NCBI RefSeq assembly: GCF_030644365.1
Contig: NZ_CP130058.1
Location: 1,612,001-1,676,000 of the forward strand
Length of the DNA: 64,000 bases
Direction of reading: 5' to 3'
Origin: Schaalia sp. HMT-172
Lineage (GTDB): Bacteria; Actinomycetota; Actinomycetes; Actinomycetales; Actinomycetaceae
The notes under the pieces are model-generated. The model was not told where the DNA came from, ran no database searches, and saw nothing but the letters and a program-made list of their open reading frames with translations. A program made the translations under genes and the position numbers. Position 1 is the first letter of the stretch. Every line of letters begins with the position of its first letter. Positions 1 through 9,909 of the stretch are shown one piece after another.

Positions 1-1007
1 CGCTTCTGCGCGACGGGAGCAGAGACGCGCGACACCGCAGGACGCGCCGGGGTCGCCTCGGCCACATCGTCAAAGCCAGCGGCGATGACTGTGACGCGAA
101 TCTCGTCACCCAGGGTGTCGTCAACAACGACGCCGAAGATGATGTTCGCCTCGGGATGGACGGCCTCGCGCACGAGCTGCGAGGACGCGAAGACCTCCTG
201 CAGGCTGACATCGGAGCCACCCTGGAAGAACATGAGGACGCCGTGGGCACCGTCGATCGAGGCCTCGAGCAGCGGGGAGGAAATAGCGCTCTCGACCGCG
301 CGCAGGGCGCGATCCTCGCCCGTGGCAGCACCGATACCCATGAGGGCGGAACCGGCGTCCTTCATGACGGACTTGACGTCGTTGAAGTCGACATTGATCA
401 GGCCCGGGGTGGTGATCAGCTCGGTGATGCCCTGGACACCGGAGAGCAGCACCTGGTCGGCGGCGCGGAAGGCGTCGAGCACTGAGATGGAGACGTCGGA
501 AATCTCCAGAAGACGATCGTTAGGGATGACGATGAGGGTGTCGACCTCTTCGCGCAGCGTGGTCACGCCACCCTCGGCCTGCGCCGCGCGGCGGTTCCCC
601 TCAAAGGAGAAGGGGCGGGTCACGACGCCAACCGTCAGCGCGCCAGCCTCGCGGGCGACGCGAGCGACGACGGGGGCCGCGCCGGTTCCGGTGCCACCGC
701 CCTCACCGGCAGTCACGAAGACCATGTCCGCGCCCTCAAGCGCGGCGGCGATCTCCTCGATGTGATCCTCCGCAGCCTTGCGGCCGACGGCGGGATCTGC
801 GCCGGCCCCCAGGCCGTGCGTCAGTTCACGACCGATATCAAGCTTCGTCTCAGCATCGGACATGAGCAGAGCCTGCGCGTCAGTATTGACCGCGATGAAC
901 TCAACGCCCTTGAGGCCGACCTCGATCATTCGGTTCACGGCGTTCACTCCGCCGCCGCCGACGCCGACGACCTTGATCACTGCCAGGTGGTTTTGCGGTG
1001 TCGCCAT
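1..1007 (-). CDS. ftsZ: Cell division protein FtsZ (3' end outside window)
   Basis: Tubulin-like GTPase that polymerises into the Z ring and recruits the divisome at mid-cell. The 335 residues present include the glycine-rich start ([15 protein letters not shown], about residues 13-27), the tubulin signature GGGTGTG at about 103-109 and the NTDAQALL segment typical of bacterial FtsZ. The ATG at 1007 follows a GGGAGA ribosome site. The gene is last in the dcw cluster, 127 bp after ftsQ, and runs off the left edge, so the C-terminal linker and the conserved tail that binds SepF/FtsW are not visible. Identity is certain; only the extent is unknown. Confidence 0.98.
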   Translation of the reverse strand, partial: MATPQNHLAVIKVVGVGGGGVNAVNRMIEVGLKGVEFIAVNTDAQALLMSDAETKLDIGRELTHGLGAGADPAVGRKAAEDHIEEIAAALEGADMVFVTAGEGGGTGTGAAPVVARVAREAGALTVGVVTRPFSFEGNRRAAQAEGGVTTLREEVDTLIVIPNDRLLEISDVSISVLDAFRAADQVLLSGVQGITELITTPGLINVDFNDVKSVMKDAGSALMGIGAATGEDRALRAVESAISSPLLEASIDGAHGVLMFFQGGSDVSLQEVFASSQLVREAVHPEANIIFGVVVDDTLGDEIRVTVIAAGFDDVAEATPARPAVSRVSAPVAQK

Positions 1008-1134
1008 GGATGTCTCCCTTGCATCAGACCCTCAACCTCTAGTTGAAGGTTGATGTTGAACGTGCTTCGTGTCGGAAAGAAATTAGGGGTCCGCGCGCGA
1101 TCGTTCAAGCCAACACGCGGACAAAGAAGAAGAC

Positions 1135-2184
1135 TTAACTGGTCACAGGGTGATTCGGAGACGACACGTCGTATGTGCTCGCCTGGACATTCGCCAACAA
1201 CGTGGCCAGCACCCGCGCCTTTTGAGGCGCGTCGGCGTTGGTCCCCCACTTGACACTCTGGCCCCCGCGCAGCGTGAAAGTCACCTGCGTCCCGGTTGCG
1301 GTGATCGCCGAGACCTGGGAGCGAGTCGACTCATCGAGCGCACCGAGAACAGAAGCGACATCGGAGGCCCCCGTCGTCCGATCATCCGGCAGCGTCACGA
1401 GCGGATAGGTACCCGCGCCACTGAGCTGCTGGAACGCCACACCCTGATCGTCCACCAGCCAATAGCCGCCCGAGGCAGCCTCGACGGCCATGCCCGTGCG
1501 CATCGTGACCGAGACCGTCAGGCTCGTCGGCCAGCGGCGAGACACCGACGCCGACTTCACGGCGACGTTCGATTCGACGGCGCGCGCGACCTCCTGCGTG
1601 TTCAGGCGCGTCAGCGGCACCCCCTCGAACGCGGCCACCGAGGAACGCACCGACTCGTCAGTTGCAAGCGTCCCATCCTCGCCAGATACCTGAATGGCGG
1701 ACGTCGACAGGGCGAACAGGGGCGAGAAAAACGCCACCCACGCGGCACCACCCACGATCGCCACCGTCAACACGGCAATCGCCACGCGACGAAGAAGGAG
1801 CATGCGTCGCGCACGCGCGCGCTCGCGCAGCCGATCCCCCAGGTCCGTCGTCTCCTCGCCGCCCAACAGCGCGGCGGCATCCGCGGCCGCGATCGGAGTC
1901 GCCACGGTTCCTCGCGCGCTCCGACGCACAACCGCGGACGAGGCCTCCTCGCCGCCCTCACCGCGCGCCTGTCGATCCGAGCGCGCCTCGCGCGAGCCAC
2001 GCTCGCGCGAGCGAGGCGAGGACCGGCGCTGAGAAGCCTCACCGCGCGCCTGGTCACCCTCCGAAGACAACCCCTGTCCCGACGAGGCTTCCACGGCCTC
2101 GTCGGACACCTTCCCGGACGCGTTCGACGCCGCTCGGGACCGGTCGTGGCGTCCGCCCGGACGCCTCGGGGAGGGAGGCCTCAT
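1135..2184 (-). CDS. ftsQ: Cell division protein FtsQ (DivIB family)
   Basis: Bitopic divisome protein that links cytoplasmic and periplasmic division proteins. A long hydrophilic N-terminus rich in Arg, Ser and Glu (about 120 residues) precedes one membrane helix (LLLRRVAIAVLTVAIVGGAA), then a POTRA domain (FALSTSAIQVSG...) and the FtsQ beta domain (RRWPTSLTVSV, YWLVDDQGVAF). I chose the ATG at 2184 because it overlaps the murC stop as ATGA, the arrangement used repeatedly in this cluster; a GGAGG lies just upstream. An in-frame ATG at 2202 is an alternative and adds six residues. It lies between murC and ftsZ, as is usual in actinobacteria. Confidence 0.93.
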   Translation of the reverse strand: MRPPSPRRPGGRHDRSRAASNASGKVSDEAVEASSGQGLSSEGDQARGEASQRRSSPRSRERGSREARSDRQARGEGGEEASSAVVRRSARGTVATPIAAADAAALLGGEETTDLGDRLRERARARRMLLLRRVAIAVLTVAIVGGAAWVAFFSPLFALSTSAIQVSGEDGTLATDESVRSSVAAFEGVPLTRLNTQEVARAVESNVAVKSASVSRRWPTSLTVSVTMRTGMAVEAASGGYWLVDDQGVAFQQLSGAGTYPLVTLPDDRTTGASDVASVLGALDESTRSQVSAITATGTQVTFTLRGGQSVKWGTNADAPQKARVLATLLANVQASTYDVSSPNHPVTS

Positions 2185-3572
2185 GCCTCCATCCGCTTCC
2201 ACTCTTCCAGGACGTCATCCCCGCAGCGCGTGATCGAACCCGCGCCCATCGTGACACAAACGCCACCCTCGGGGGTCACAGACGCCGCCAGGCGCGCTGC
2301 CTCGTGCATGTCCTCCACGTAGGAGGCGCCGGGAACGCGCGACGAAATCAGCGTCGAATCCACGCCCGGCTCCGGATCCTCGCGGGCGCCGTAGATCCCC
2401 GCCAGGACGACGTGGTCCGCGCCGGCTAGAGCGTGCGCGAAACGCTCGGCAAAGATGCGGGTGCGCGAGTACAGGTGCGGCTGGAAAACGACCGTCACCG
2501 GCGCCCCATCGGCGACGACGCGAGCCTCTCGGATCGCTGCCTCCACCTCCGTCGGGTGATGCGCATAATCGTCGAACAGCCGGCGGCTGCCCACCTGGCC
2601 ACGCGCCTCGAAGCGACGCGCCGCCCCCGTGAAGCGACCCAACCCATCCGCGACGGCCTGCGGTTCCAGTCCGCACTCGATGCCCGCCACCCAGGCCCCC
2701 GCCGCGTTCAGTACATTGTGTTCACCGGGCACGGACATGACCAGCTCGGCATGACGCTCCCCCCACGCCAGGCGCGCCGTTGCCCCATGTGCCTTCACCT
2801 GCACATCGGAAATCTCGACATCCACCTCGCACAGCGAGCGCTCCGGGCGCCCGTAGGTCACGACCCGCAAACCCTGCGCGCGCGCCGCGGCGGCCAGGCG
2901 CACAGCGCCCTCATCCTCCCCGCACGTCACCAGCAGCCCGCCGGGCACCAAGCGCCTGGCAAACTCAACGAAAATATGTTCGAACTCCTCGCGCGAATGG
3001 TAGCGATCCAGATGATCGGGCTCCACGTTTGTCACGATCTCAATAGCCGGGGAATAGTTCAGGAACGAGCCATCCGACTCGTCGGCCTCGGCGACGAAGA
3101 CGTCTCCGCCGCCCAGGTGCGCGCCCGTGCCCAGCTGGGGCAGCACGCCGCCCACAGCCACCGACGGGTCCAGCCCGCACGCCGCCAACGCGATCGCCAG
3201 CATGCCCGAGGTCGAGGTCTTACCGTGCGCCCCGGCCACGCCCACGAAACGCATACCCGTCGCCGCCAGAGCCAGCGCCTGGGAGCGGTGAATCACCAGC
3301 TGACCGCGCGTCCGTGCGATCGCCAGCTCCGGGTTGTCCTCGCGGATCGCCGTCGACACCACAACCACCGATGCCGGGTCCACATGCGAGGCCTCGTGCC
3401 CAACAAAGACGCGCACCCCGACGGAGCGCAGGTGCTCGAGCACGGCGGAGTCCTCGCGGTCCGACCCCTCCACGGTCGCGCCACGCGAGGCCAACAGCTC
3501 CGCGACAACGCTCATGCCGGCACCACCGATGCCAATCAGATGGAAACGATCCTCAAGCGTCGGCTCACTCAT
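2181..3572 (-). CDS. murC: UDP-N-acetylmuramate--L-alanine ligase MurC
   Basis: Cytoplasmic ATP-dependent ligase that adds L-alanine to UDP-MurNAc, the first amino acid of the peptidoglycan stem. At 463 residues it has normal length. It shows the N-terminal Rossmann motif HLIGIGGAGMS (residues 11-21), the Mur ligase ATP loop GAHGKTSTSG near residues 114-123, and the central-domain stretch NVEPDHLDRYHS. The start overlaps the end of murG by 8 bp and the stop overlaps the ftsQ start, so translation is probably coupled. Confidence 0.97.
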   Translation of the reverse strand: MSEPTLEDRFHLIGIGGAGMSVVAELLASRGATVEGSDREDSAVLEHLRSVGVRVFVGHEASHVDPASVVVVSTAIREDNPELAIARTRGQLVIHRSQALALAATGMRFVGVAGAHGKTSTSGMLAIALAACGLDPSVAVGGVLPQLGTGAHLGGGDVFVAEADESDGSFLNYSPAIEIVTNVEPDHLDRYHSREEFEHIFVEFARRLVPGGLLVTCGEDEGAVRLAAAARAQGLRVVTYGRPERSLCEVDVEISDVQVKAHGATARLAWGERHAELVMSVPGEHNVLNAAGAWVAGIECGLEPQAVADGLGRFTGAARRFEARGQVGSRRLFDDYAHHPTEVEAAIREARVVADGAPVTVVFQPHLYSRTRIFAERFAHALAGADHVVLAGIYGAREDPEPGVDSTLISSRVPGASYVEDMHEAARLAASVTPEGGVCVTMGAGSITRCGDDVLEEWKRMEA

Positions 3573-4689
3573 GGCCGCCCTCCTTCACCTGCGCCAAAGC
3601 CAGATCAGCCAGTGCGCGGGCCGCTCCCGCACGCCCCAGCGACTGCGACGCAGCCGCCATATCCGCCAGACGCGTCGACCCCAGCAACGGGAACACGTTG
3701 CGGCGCACGAACTCGGCGGTAAAGTCCTTGTCGTCGATCAGCTGCGCGCCACCGGCGGCGACATGATCGGCCGCGTTCAGGCGCTGCTCGCCGTTGCCGA
3801 TCGGCAGAGGCACGTAGATGCACGGCAAGCCCAGGGCCTCCATCTCGGCGACCGTTCCAGCACCCGAGCGACACACGACGAGATCCGCGACGGCCAGCGC
3901 GTCCTCCATCGTCGTCAGGTAATCAATGACGTGCCAGCGATCCGCCAGACCGGCGGCCTCGACGGCCTCCCTCACCGGCTCGTCCTTGCCGCGGCCCGTC
4001 AGGTGCACGACCTGGGCGCCCTCGGGCAGCGCATCCGCCGCGCCCGTCATCGACTCGTTGACGTGCAAGGCCCCCAGGGATCCGCCCGTCACCAGCAGCG
4101 TCGGGGCGTCGCCGTCCACGCCCAGGCGCTCGGCTGCCTCGCGGCGCGCCAGCTTGGCCCCCTCCGCGTCCGCGCGACGGCTCGCCAGATCCGCGATCGC
4201 CGCCCGCAGGGGCAGACCGGTCACGACCGTCTCCCCGCTCTTTGCCGCCAGCGGCGACGAGGGGAACGTCAAAGCAACGACGGCGGCGTGGCGCGCACCC
4301 ACCTTATTGGCCAAGCCCGGGCGAGCGTTCTGCTCGTGGATGACGATCGGCACACCCGCGCGCGATGCTGCGATGTAGGCCGGAGTCGAGACGTAGCCGC
4401 CGAAACCCACGAGTACATCGGCACCCTGCAGAGCCTGCGCGCAACGCTTCACCGCATCCGCGAAGCGAGAGGGCAACGTAAAAAACGCCAGAGAGGGACG
4501 CCTCGGCAGAGGAACACGAGGAATCTCCACCAGCGGGAAACCCGCGGCGGGAACCAAATCGGCCTCAAGACCAGCCTTCGTCCCCAACACGACCACCTCG
4601 GCGCCGCTCTCGCGCAGCTGCGCGGCCGTCGCCAAAAGAGGATTCACGTGGCCGGCGGTCCCGCCGCCAGCCATCACAACCTTGACCAT
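3565..4689 (-). CDS. murG: UDP-GlcNAc:lipid I N-acetylglucosaminyltransferase MurG
   Basis: Peripheral membrane GT-B glycosyltransferase that converts lipid I to lipid II on the inner face of the membrane. Its 374 residues begin with the family loop GGGTAGHVNPLLA (residues 8-20) and contain VIHEQNARPGLANK and the C-terminal nucleotide-sugar site SGAGTVAEMEALGLP. It lies between ftsW and murC, 35 bp after ftsW, with a short leader reading AAGGAGACGCTT before ATG 4689. Confidence 0.97.
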   Translation of the reverse strand: MVKVVMAGGGTAGHVNPLLATAAQLRESGAEVVVLGTKAGLEADLVPAAGFPLVEIPRVPLPRRPSLAFFTLPSRFADAVKRCAQALQGADVLVGFGGYVSTPAYIAASRAGVPIVIHEQNARPGLANKVGARHAAVVALTFPSSPLAAKSGETVVTGLPLRAAIADLASRRADAEGAKLARREAAERLGVDGDAPTLLVTGGSLGALHVNESMTGAADALPEGAQVVHLTGRGKDEPVREAVEAAGLADRWHVIDYLTTMEDALAVADLVVCRSGAGTVAEMEALGLPCIYVPLPIGNGEQRLNAADHVAAGGAQLIDDKDFTAEFVRRNVFPLLGSTRLADMAAASQSLGRAGAARALADLALAQVKEGGHE

Positions 4690-4724
4690 AAGCGTCTCCT
4701 TAACGCGAGTGCCTGACCTTCAGT

Positions 4725-5981
4725 TTAGCGAGCGGAGCGCCTGCGGGGCGCCACCCGCGGGTCCCGACCAGCCGAGGCCTCGTCCGGCCTCCCAATCATC
4801 CGCATCCCCGCACGCGCACGCGCGAAGGACGCCACGACCGCCACCGACGTGATCGTGAACAGGAACGACGAGCCGCCGTAAGACACGAGCGGCAAGGGCA
4901 CGCCGATAACCGGGCCAACGCCGGTCACCGACAGCACGTTAATGACCGTCTGCACACCGATCCACGTGCCCACACCCGACGCGGCGATAATGACGAAAAG
5001 ATCCGAGGACTCACGCGCCACGCGGAACATGCCCCACACGAGCAGCCCCAAGCACAGGAGCACCGCGAAAGTGCCAAGCAAACCGAACTCCTCGCCGACG
5101 ATCGCGAAAATGAAGTCCGTGTGCGCGGCCTGCAAGTAGTTCCACTTCTCACGCGACGCGCCCGGCCCCAGGCCCGTGAGCCCACCCGAGCCCAGCGCCC
5201 ACAGCGAGTGGTCGATCTGCTCCGGCGCGGACTCATCCGGCCCCTTCGAGGTGCCCGGCAGAACCGCCAGGATGCGCCGGATACGCGTCGGATTCGACAA
5301 CACGAGCAGCACCAAAGTCGGCACCGCAACCATGACAAGCCCGCCGAACCAGCGCTTGGGCAGGCCCGCAACCCACACGGCTCCGAGCGCACCCATCGCA
5401 ACAACCATCGCCGTGCCCATGTCGCGCCCCAACATGACCGCTCCGAGAGCCACCAGGACCGGCAGGCCCACCGCAACACTCATCGTCTTAATATCGGAAC
5501 GCTTCGCGGCCGACTTGGAGACCATGAATGCCAAAAACACGACGAGCGCGAGCTTCAAGAACTCCGACGGCTGGGCCATCACCGGGCCGAGCTTCACCCA
5601 GTTCGCGTTGCCGCCCTCCGAGCGGCCCAGGGGGCTCAGAACCAGCGACTGGAACGCAAGCGCCCCGATGAACATGGGTGCCGCCAGGCGCATCAGCCAC
5701 CGCTGGGGCACCAGCTGCACGCCGGTCGCGATTAACAGCGAGACGAGGATGATCGCCAGCGGGCGCGCATACGCCGTATAGGGGTTCTCCCCCTGGGCAA
5801 TCGACGTGACTGTCTGAGCGGAAAAGCCCATGACCAAGCCAAACAGAGACAGCATGAGAGCCGGGATCACGACCAGGTAATAGGTCGTCACCGGGTTGTC
5901 TTCACGCTCACGCCCCGACCCGAAGCGAATCCGGGGCAGGGTCACGGTCGGGATATGCCAGCCGCGCTTATTCGTCGCCAC
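4725..5981 (-). CDS. ftsW: Lipid II glycosyltransferase FtsW (SEDS family)
   Basis: Polytopic SEDS protein that polymerises septal peptidoglycan together with the class B PBP FtsI. About ten hydrophobic segments are visible, starting at YYLVVIPALMLSLFGLVMGF, with the SEDS signature region GVPLPLVSYGGSSFL near the C-terminus and the extracytoplasmic loop containing TDFIFAIVGEEFGL. The open frame extends far upstream inside murD, but that extension is low-complexity shadow sequence. I place the start at the GTG at 5981, which follows a strong GGGGGAG site and gives 418 residues, overlapping the end of murD by 14 bp. Confidence 0.95.
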   Translation of the reverse strand: MATNKRGWHIPTVTLPRIRFGSGREREDNPVTTYYLVVIPALMLSLFGLVMGFSAQTVTSIAQGENPYTAYARPLAIILVSLLIATGVQLVPQRWLMRLAAPMFIGALAFQSLVLSPLGRSEGGNANWVKLGPVMAQPSEFLKLALVVFLAFMVSKSAAKRSDIKTMSVAVGLPVLVALGAVMLGRDMGTAMVVAMGALGAVWVAGLPKRWFGGLVMVAVPTLVLLVLSNPTRIRRILAVLPGTSKGPDESAPEQIDHSLWALGSGGLTGLGPGASREKWNYLQAAHTDFIFAIVGEEFGLLGTFAVLLCLGLLVWGMFRVARESSDLFVIIAASGVGTWIGVQTVINVLSVTGVGPVIGVPLPLVSYGGSSFLFTITSVAVVASFARARAGMRMIGRPDEASAGRDPRVAPRRRSAR

Positions 5982-7413
5982 CGGCGCTCCCCCACCCGGC
6001 AGCCAGGCGGTGCACAGCCTCGGCGAACACGTCGCCGCGCTGGCCGTAGTTGTCGAACTGGTCCCAAGACGCGCACGCCGGGGCGAGCACGACGGTGTCA
6101 CCCGGACGCGACAGGGCCACGGCCTCGTTGACGACCGAGAACATCCAGTCCTGGTGGCCATCGACCTCGACGACGGGCACCCCGGGCGCGCCGCTCGCCA
6201 GGGCCGCCACGAGGGCCCGACGATCCGCGCCGATGACGACGACGCCGCGCAGGACCGGCTCAACCTGGCTGATAAGCTCCGTGAAGTCCTGCCCCTTGGC
6301 GTCACCGCCGACGATCCAGATCGCGCTGCGCGGGGGCAGCCCCGACAGGGAGGCTCGGGCCGCGTGCGCGTTGGTTGCCTTCGAGTCGTCGATCCAGGTC
6401 AGGTCCGCGGCGCGGGCGACGACGGCGCGTCGGTGCCCGGCGGGACGGAAGGAACGAAGACCCGCCTCCACGGCCTCAGGCTCCACGCCGTAGGCGCGCG
6501 CCAGCGCGGCGGCGGCCAGCGCGTCGGAGAGAACGGCGGGCGAGGGGTGGGGGCCGAACGCCTCAGACAGGTCAGAAACGTGGGCGAGGGCCAGGGCGTG
6601 GCGCGCCCGATCATCGACGAAAGCGCGATCCACCAGCAGTCCCTCAACAATGCCGAACTGCGAGACGCTCGGCGCCCCGAGCGTCAGGCCGATAGCCCGT
6701 GCACCCTCCACGACGTCCGCGTTCTCCACCATGGCCTCGACGCGCCGGTCGGCAGCCGGGTACACGCAGGCGCGCACCGTGTTCTCGTAGACGCGCGCCT
6801 TATCGGCCGCGTAGGCCTCCACGCTGCCGTGCCAGTCCAGGTGATCCGCGTCCACGTTCAGGCACACGGAGGCGAGCGGACGCACCGTGCGCGCCGTGTG
6901 CAGCTGGAAGCTGGAAAGCTCAACCGCGAACACCTCGGCGTCAGAGTCGATCGCGCGCGTGATCGGCGTACCGATGTTGCCCACCTCTTCGGCTTTGACG
7001 CCCGAAGCGCGCAGGATCTGCCCGAGCATACCGACGGTCGTGGTCTTGCCATTCGTTCCGGTCACCGTCAGCCACGGGCGCCCCGCGTGGGGGCCTTCCT
7101 CCTGGAGGCGCCAGGCGAGCTCCACCTCACCCCACAGGTCAATGCCCGCCTGCTCGCACGCGGAGAAGATCGGGTGATGCGCGGGGATCCCCGGAGAGAC
7201 AACGACGAGGTCGGGGCGGGCGTCGATCACCGCGGCCGACAGTGCGTTCGCGTCCTCCTCGACGTGGACGGGCACGCCCGCGACGTCGTCGAAGGAAAGA
7301 GAGTCGGTGGCCCGCGACGCGTAGGCGCGAACACTCCAGTCGCGGGCAAGCAAGGCGCCCGCGGCTCCCTGGCCGGACTTACCCCAACCGATGACGGCAG
7401 CGCTGCGGTTCAT
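5968..7413 (-). CDS. murD: UDP-N-acetylmuramoyl-L-alanine--D-glutamate ligase MurD
   Basis: Cytoplasmic Mur ligase that adds D-glutamate to UDP-MurNAc-L-Ala. It shows the N-terminal SAAVIGWGKSGQGAAG nucleotide-sugar motif, the ATP loop GTNGKTTTVGML and the late motif DDSKATNAHA that contacts the substrate. I prefer the ATG at 7413, which overlaps the mraY stop as ATGA and gives 481 residues; a GTG at 7428 would add five residues. Neither has a strong close ribosome site, so coupling to mraY translation is likely. Confidence 0.96.
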   Translation of the reverse strand: MNRSAAVIGWGKSGQGAAGALLARDWSVRAYASRATDSLSFDDVAGVPVHVEEDANALSAAVIDARPDLVVVSPGIPAHHPIFSACEQAGIDLWGEVELAWRLQEEGPHAGRPWLTVTGTNGKTTTVGMLGQILRASGVKAEEVGNIGTPITRAIDSDAEVFAVELSSFQLHTARTVRPLASVCLNVDADHLDWHGSVEAYAADKARVYENTVRACVYPAADRRVEAMVENADVVEGARAIGLTLGAPSVSQFGIVEGLLVDRAFVDDRARHALALAHVSDLSEAFGPHPSPAVLSDALAAAALARAYGVEPEAVEAGLRSFRPAGHRRAVVARAADLTWIDDSKATNAHAARASLSGLPPRSAIWIVGGDAKGQDFTELISQVEPVLRGVVVIGADRRALVAALASGAPGVPVVEVDGHQDWMFSVVNEAVALSRPGDTVVLAPACASWDQFDNYGQRGDVFAEAVHRLAAGWGSAGGDE

Positions 7414-8495
7414 CGCGCGTACACCCACTCCGCGTAGAAGACGCCCGCTCCAGCGACCGCGACGATAGCGGCGATCAACCAGAAGCGGATGACGATCGTG
7501 ACTTCCTTCCAGCCCAACAGCTCGAAGTGATGATGCAGCGGAGCCATGCGGAAGACTCGCTTGCCCGTCGCCTTGAACACGCTGATCTGGATCACGTCGG
7601 AGAGGACAACCGCGACGAAGAGGCCACCAACGATGATCGCGAGCAGCTGGGTCTGGGTGAGGATAGACAGGCCGGCGACGGCACCACCCAGGGCGAGCGC
7701 GCCGGTGTCACCCATGAAGATCTGGGCGGGCGACGCGTTCCACCACAGGAAGCCCGCCAGGGCGCCGATGAGGGCGGCACAGAAAATCGCCAGGTCAAGC
7801 GGGTCGCGGGTCGAGTAGCAATTCGCCGGGTTAGCCCCCAGCTGCGTGCAGGACTGAATACGCTGGAAGTAGGCGATGAACGTGTATGCGCCGAAGACGA
7901 AGATGGACACGCCCGTCGCCAGGCCGTCCAGGCCGTCCGTCAGGTTGGTTGCGTTCGACCAGGCCGTCACGATGAGGTTCGTCCAGATAAGGTACAGGAT
8001 GACACCGAGAGCGAGCCCCGCGAAGCCGAGCGTCACCGCGGTCGGACGCGCGAAGGAGATCGCAAGCGTTCCGGGGTACTCACCGTATTCGTTCGGCAAG
8101 ATGAGGGTGCCCAGCGCGAAAGCGGAGGCAATCAGCACCTGGCCGATAATCTTGCCCGACGGATGCAGGCCCAGAGAACGCTGCCTCATAATTTTAATGC
8201 CGTCATCGAGCAGGCCGATAACGCCGAGCCCCGCGAACAGGAAAACCAGGAGAAGACCCGACCACGAGGGACCAGCCCCCGCGACGAAGGAGCCGATCAG
8301 CCAGGCGACAATGGTCGCCAGGATGATGACGACGCCACCCATCGTGGGGGTTCCGCGCTTCGTCAGGTGCTGAGTCGGCCCATCCTGACGGATGAACTGA
8401 CCGTACTGGTGCAGCACCAGAAAACGGATGAGCAGCGGTGTGCCCATCACGGACAGCGCCATCGCGATGATGAACGCAGCGATAAGACCAATCAC
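7410..8495 (-). CDS. mraY: Phospho-N-acetylmuramoyl-pentapeptide transferase MraY
   Basis: Integral membrane enzyme that transfers phospho-MurNAc-pentapeptide to undecaprenyl phosphate, making lipid I. The 361-residue protein has about ten transmembrane stretches and the family motifs: NLTDGLDGLATG (Mg-binding aspartates), FMGDTGALALGG and the histidine loop PLHHHFELLGW. The start overlaps the murF stop by 4 bp and the stop overlaps murD by 4 bp, so it sits in a tightly coupled chain. Confidence 0.97.
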   Translation of the reverse strand: MIGLIAAFIIAMALSVMGTPLLIRFLVLHQYGQFIRQDGPTQHLTKRGTPTMGGVVIILATIVAWLIGSFVAGAGPSWSGLLLVFLFAGLGVIGLLDDGIKIMRQRSLGLHPSGKIIGQVLIASAFALGTLILPNEYGEYPGTLAISFARPTAVTLGFAGLALGVILYLIWTNLIVTAWSNATNLTDGLDGLATGVSIFVFGAYTFIAYFQRIQSCTQLGANPANCYSTRDPLDLAIFCAALIGALAGFLWWNASPAQIFMGDTGALALGGAVAGLSILTQTQLLAIIVGGLFVAVVLSDVIQISVFKATGKRVFRMAPLHHHFELLGWKEVTIVIRFWLIAAIVAVAGAGVFYAEWVYAR

Positions 8496-9889
8496 CGGGT
8501 CATTCCCTTCTCCCGCAGGATGTCAGCCACCTGCCACGAATGTGAACCAAAGGAACCCTTCACCAGGACGACTGCTCCGTCGCCGGCGAATTGAAGAGCC
8601 AAGCGGGCGGCGTCGGAAGGATCCGACGCGACCTCGCGGTGGGGTACACCGCTGGCTCCCTCGAGATAGTAGTGAGCGTTCGCGCCCAGGCCGACGAGCA
8701 CGTCCACGCCTGCCTCCTCGATCATCTCGCCGACCTGCTCGTGCAGCGACCGGGAGTCCTCCCCCAGTTCGAGCATCTCTCCGAGGACGGCGACCGTTGG
8801 CCTGCCTTGACCGATCGACGCCAGCGCGGCGATACCCGCGCGCATCGAGTCAAGGTTCGCGTTGTAGGAGTCGTCAATAAGCGTGAGCTCCCGGCCCCCT
8901 ACGACGAGCTCGTGAACGTCCATCCGGTGGGGGCTGAGCGCGCGAGCACTGGACAGGACCCGCGCGACAGTCGCCAGATCGACGCCCAGGGTGAGAGCAC
9001 CCGCGGCGGCGGCCAGCGCGTTCGCGACGTGGTGACGGCCGACGATTTTCAGGGAAATATCCGCGCTGCCCGCAGACGTGACGAGCGTGAAATGCGCGCG
9101 GTCCGCGGCGTCGACGCTCACGTCCAGCGCGCGCACGTCGGCAAGCGGGTTGCCCGACGCGGAGAATCGGATGACCTTGCCGCTGGCCAGGGGCGCCATC
9201 GCCTCGACATTGGGATCGTCCATGTTGAGGATAACGGGACCTCCCGGGCGGGTCCCCTTAATCAGCTCGGCCTTCGCCCGCGCGACGCCCTCAAAGCCGC
9301 CGAAACCGCCCACGTGGGCGTGGCCCACGCACAGCTCAATGGCCACGTCGGGGGCGACGATATTTGTCAGGTAGGTGATGTGGCCGGGGCCGGAGGCCCC
9401 CATCTCGAGCACCAGGTGGCGCGTGGACTCGTCCGCCAGCAGAGCCGTCAGGGGCAGCCCGACCTCGTTGTTGAAGGAGAGCTTGGGCGCCACTGTCGGA
9501 CCATCCGCGCTCATGATCTGGAAGAGCAGGTCCTTCGTCGTCGTCTTGCCCACGGACCCCGTCATCGCGATGACATCCAGCGTCCCGCGGCCACGCAGTG
9601 CCTCGACGTGCGCACGCGCGAGAGCACCCAGCGCCTCCGTCGAATCCGTCACGACGATCTGCGCCACGGCCTCGTCGACCTCATGCTCCACGATCACCGC
9701 GACCGCGCCGCGCGTGGCCGCGCCCGCCACGAAGGCGTGCCCGTCGGCACTCTCGCCGCGCCGCGCGACGTACAGCGACCCCGCCTGCGCTTCACGAGAG
9801 TCGGTCACCACCGGTCCGGTCACAGTGACGTCGGCGCCCACGAGGCGACCAGAAACCGCGTCAGCGATCCATTGAGCTGATGTCTGCAT
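8492..9889 (-). CDS. murF: UDP-MurNAc-tripeptide--D-alanyl-D-alanine ligase MurF
   Basis: Mur ligase that adds the D-Ala-D-Ala dipeptide to the UDP-MurNAc tripeptide in the cytoplasm. The ATP loop GSVGKTTTKDLL and the motif DDSYNANLDSMRA are visible. The ATG at 9889 has a good AAGGAGAAG site and gives 465 residues beginning MQTSAQWIADAV. A GTG at 9913, overlapping the ftsI stop as GTGA, is possible but only adds eight unconserved residues. It directly follows ftsI; murE, which normally separates the two, is absent. Confidence 0.95.
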   Translation of the reverse strand: MQTSAQWIADAVSGRLVGADVTVTGPVVTDSREAQAGSLYVARRGESADGHAFVAGAATRGAVAVIVEHEVDEAVAQIVVTDSTEALGALARAHVEALRGRGTLDVIAMTGSVGKTTTKDLLFQIMSADGPTVAPKLSFNNEVGLPLTALLADESTRHLVLEMGASGPGHITYLTNIVAPDVAIELCVGHAHVGGFGGFEGVARAKAELIKGTRPGGPVILNMDDPNVEAMAPLASGKVIRFSASGNPLADVRALDVSVDAADRAHFTLVTSAGSADISLKIVGRHHVANALAAAAGALTLGVDLATVARVLSSARALSPHRMDVHELVVGGRELTLIDDSYNANLDSMRAGIAALASIGQGRPTVAVLGEMLELGEDSRSLHEQVGEMIEEAGVDVLVGLGANAHYYLEGASGVPHREVASDPSDAARLALQFAGDGAVVLVKGSFGSHSWQVADILREKGMTR

Positions 9890-9909
9890 GTTTCTCTTCT
9901 CCTTCAGAC

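Noticed and set aside
1008-1134. Possible terminator between ftsQ and ftsZ
   Set aside because: CAACCT/AGGTTG gives only a 6-bp stem; ftsZ may have its own promoter here, but I cannot point to a reliable box.
5982-6305. N-terminal extension of FtsW into murD
   Set aside because: The extension is Ser/Arg/Pro-rich without a membrane or signal feature; a good GGGGGAG site supports the GTG at 5981.
5896-7437. Plus-strand open frame opposite murD
   Set aside because: Antisense shadow; murD has all catalytic motifs and coupled neighbours.
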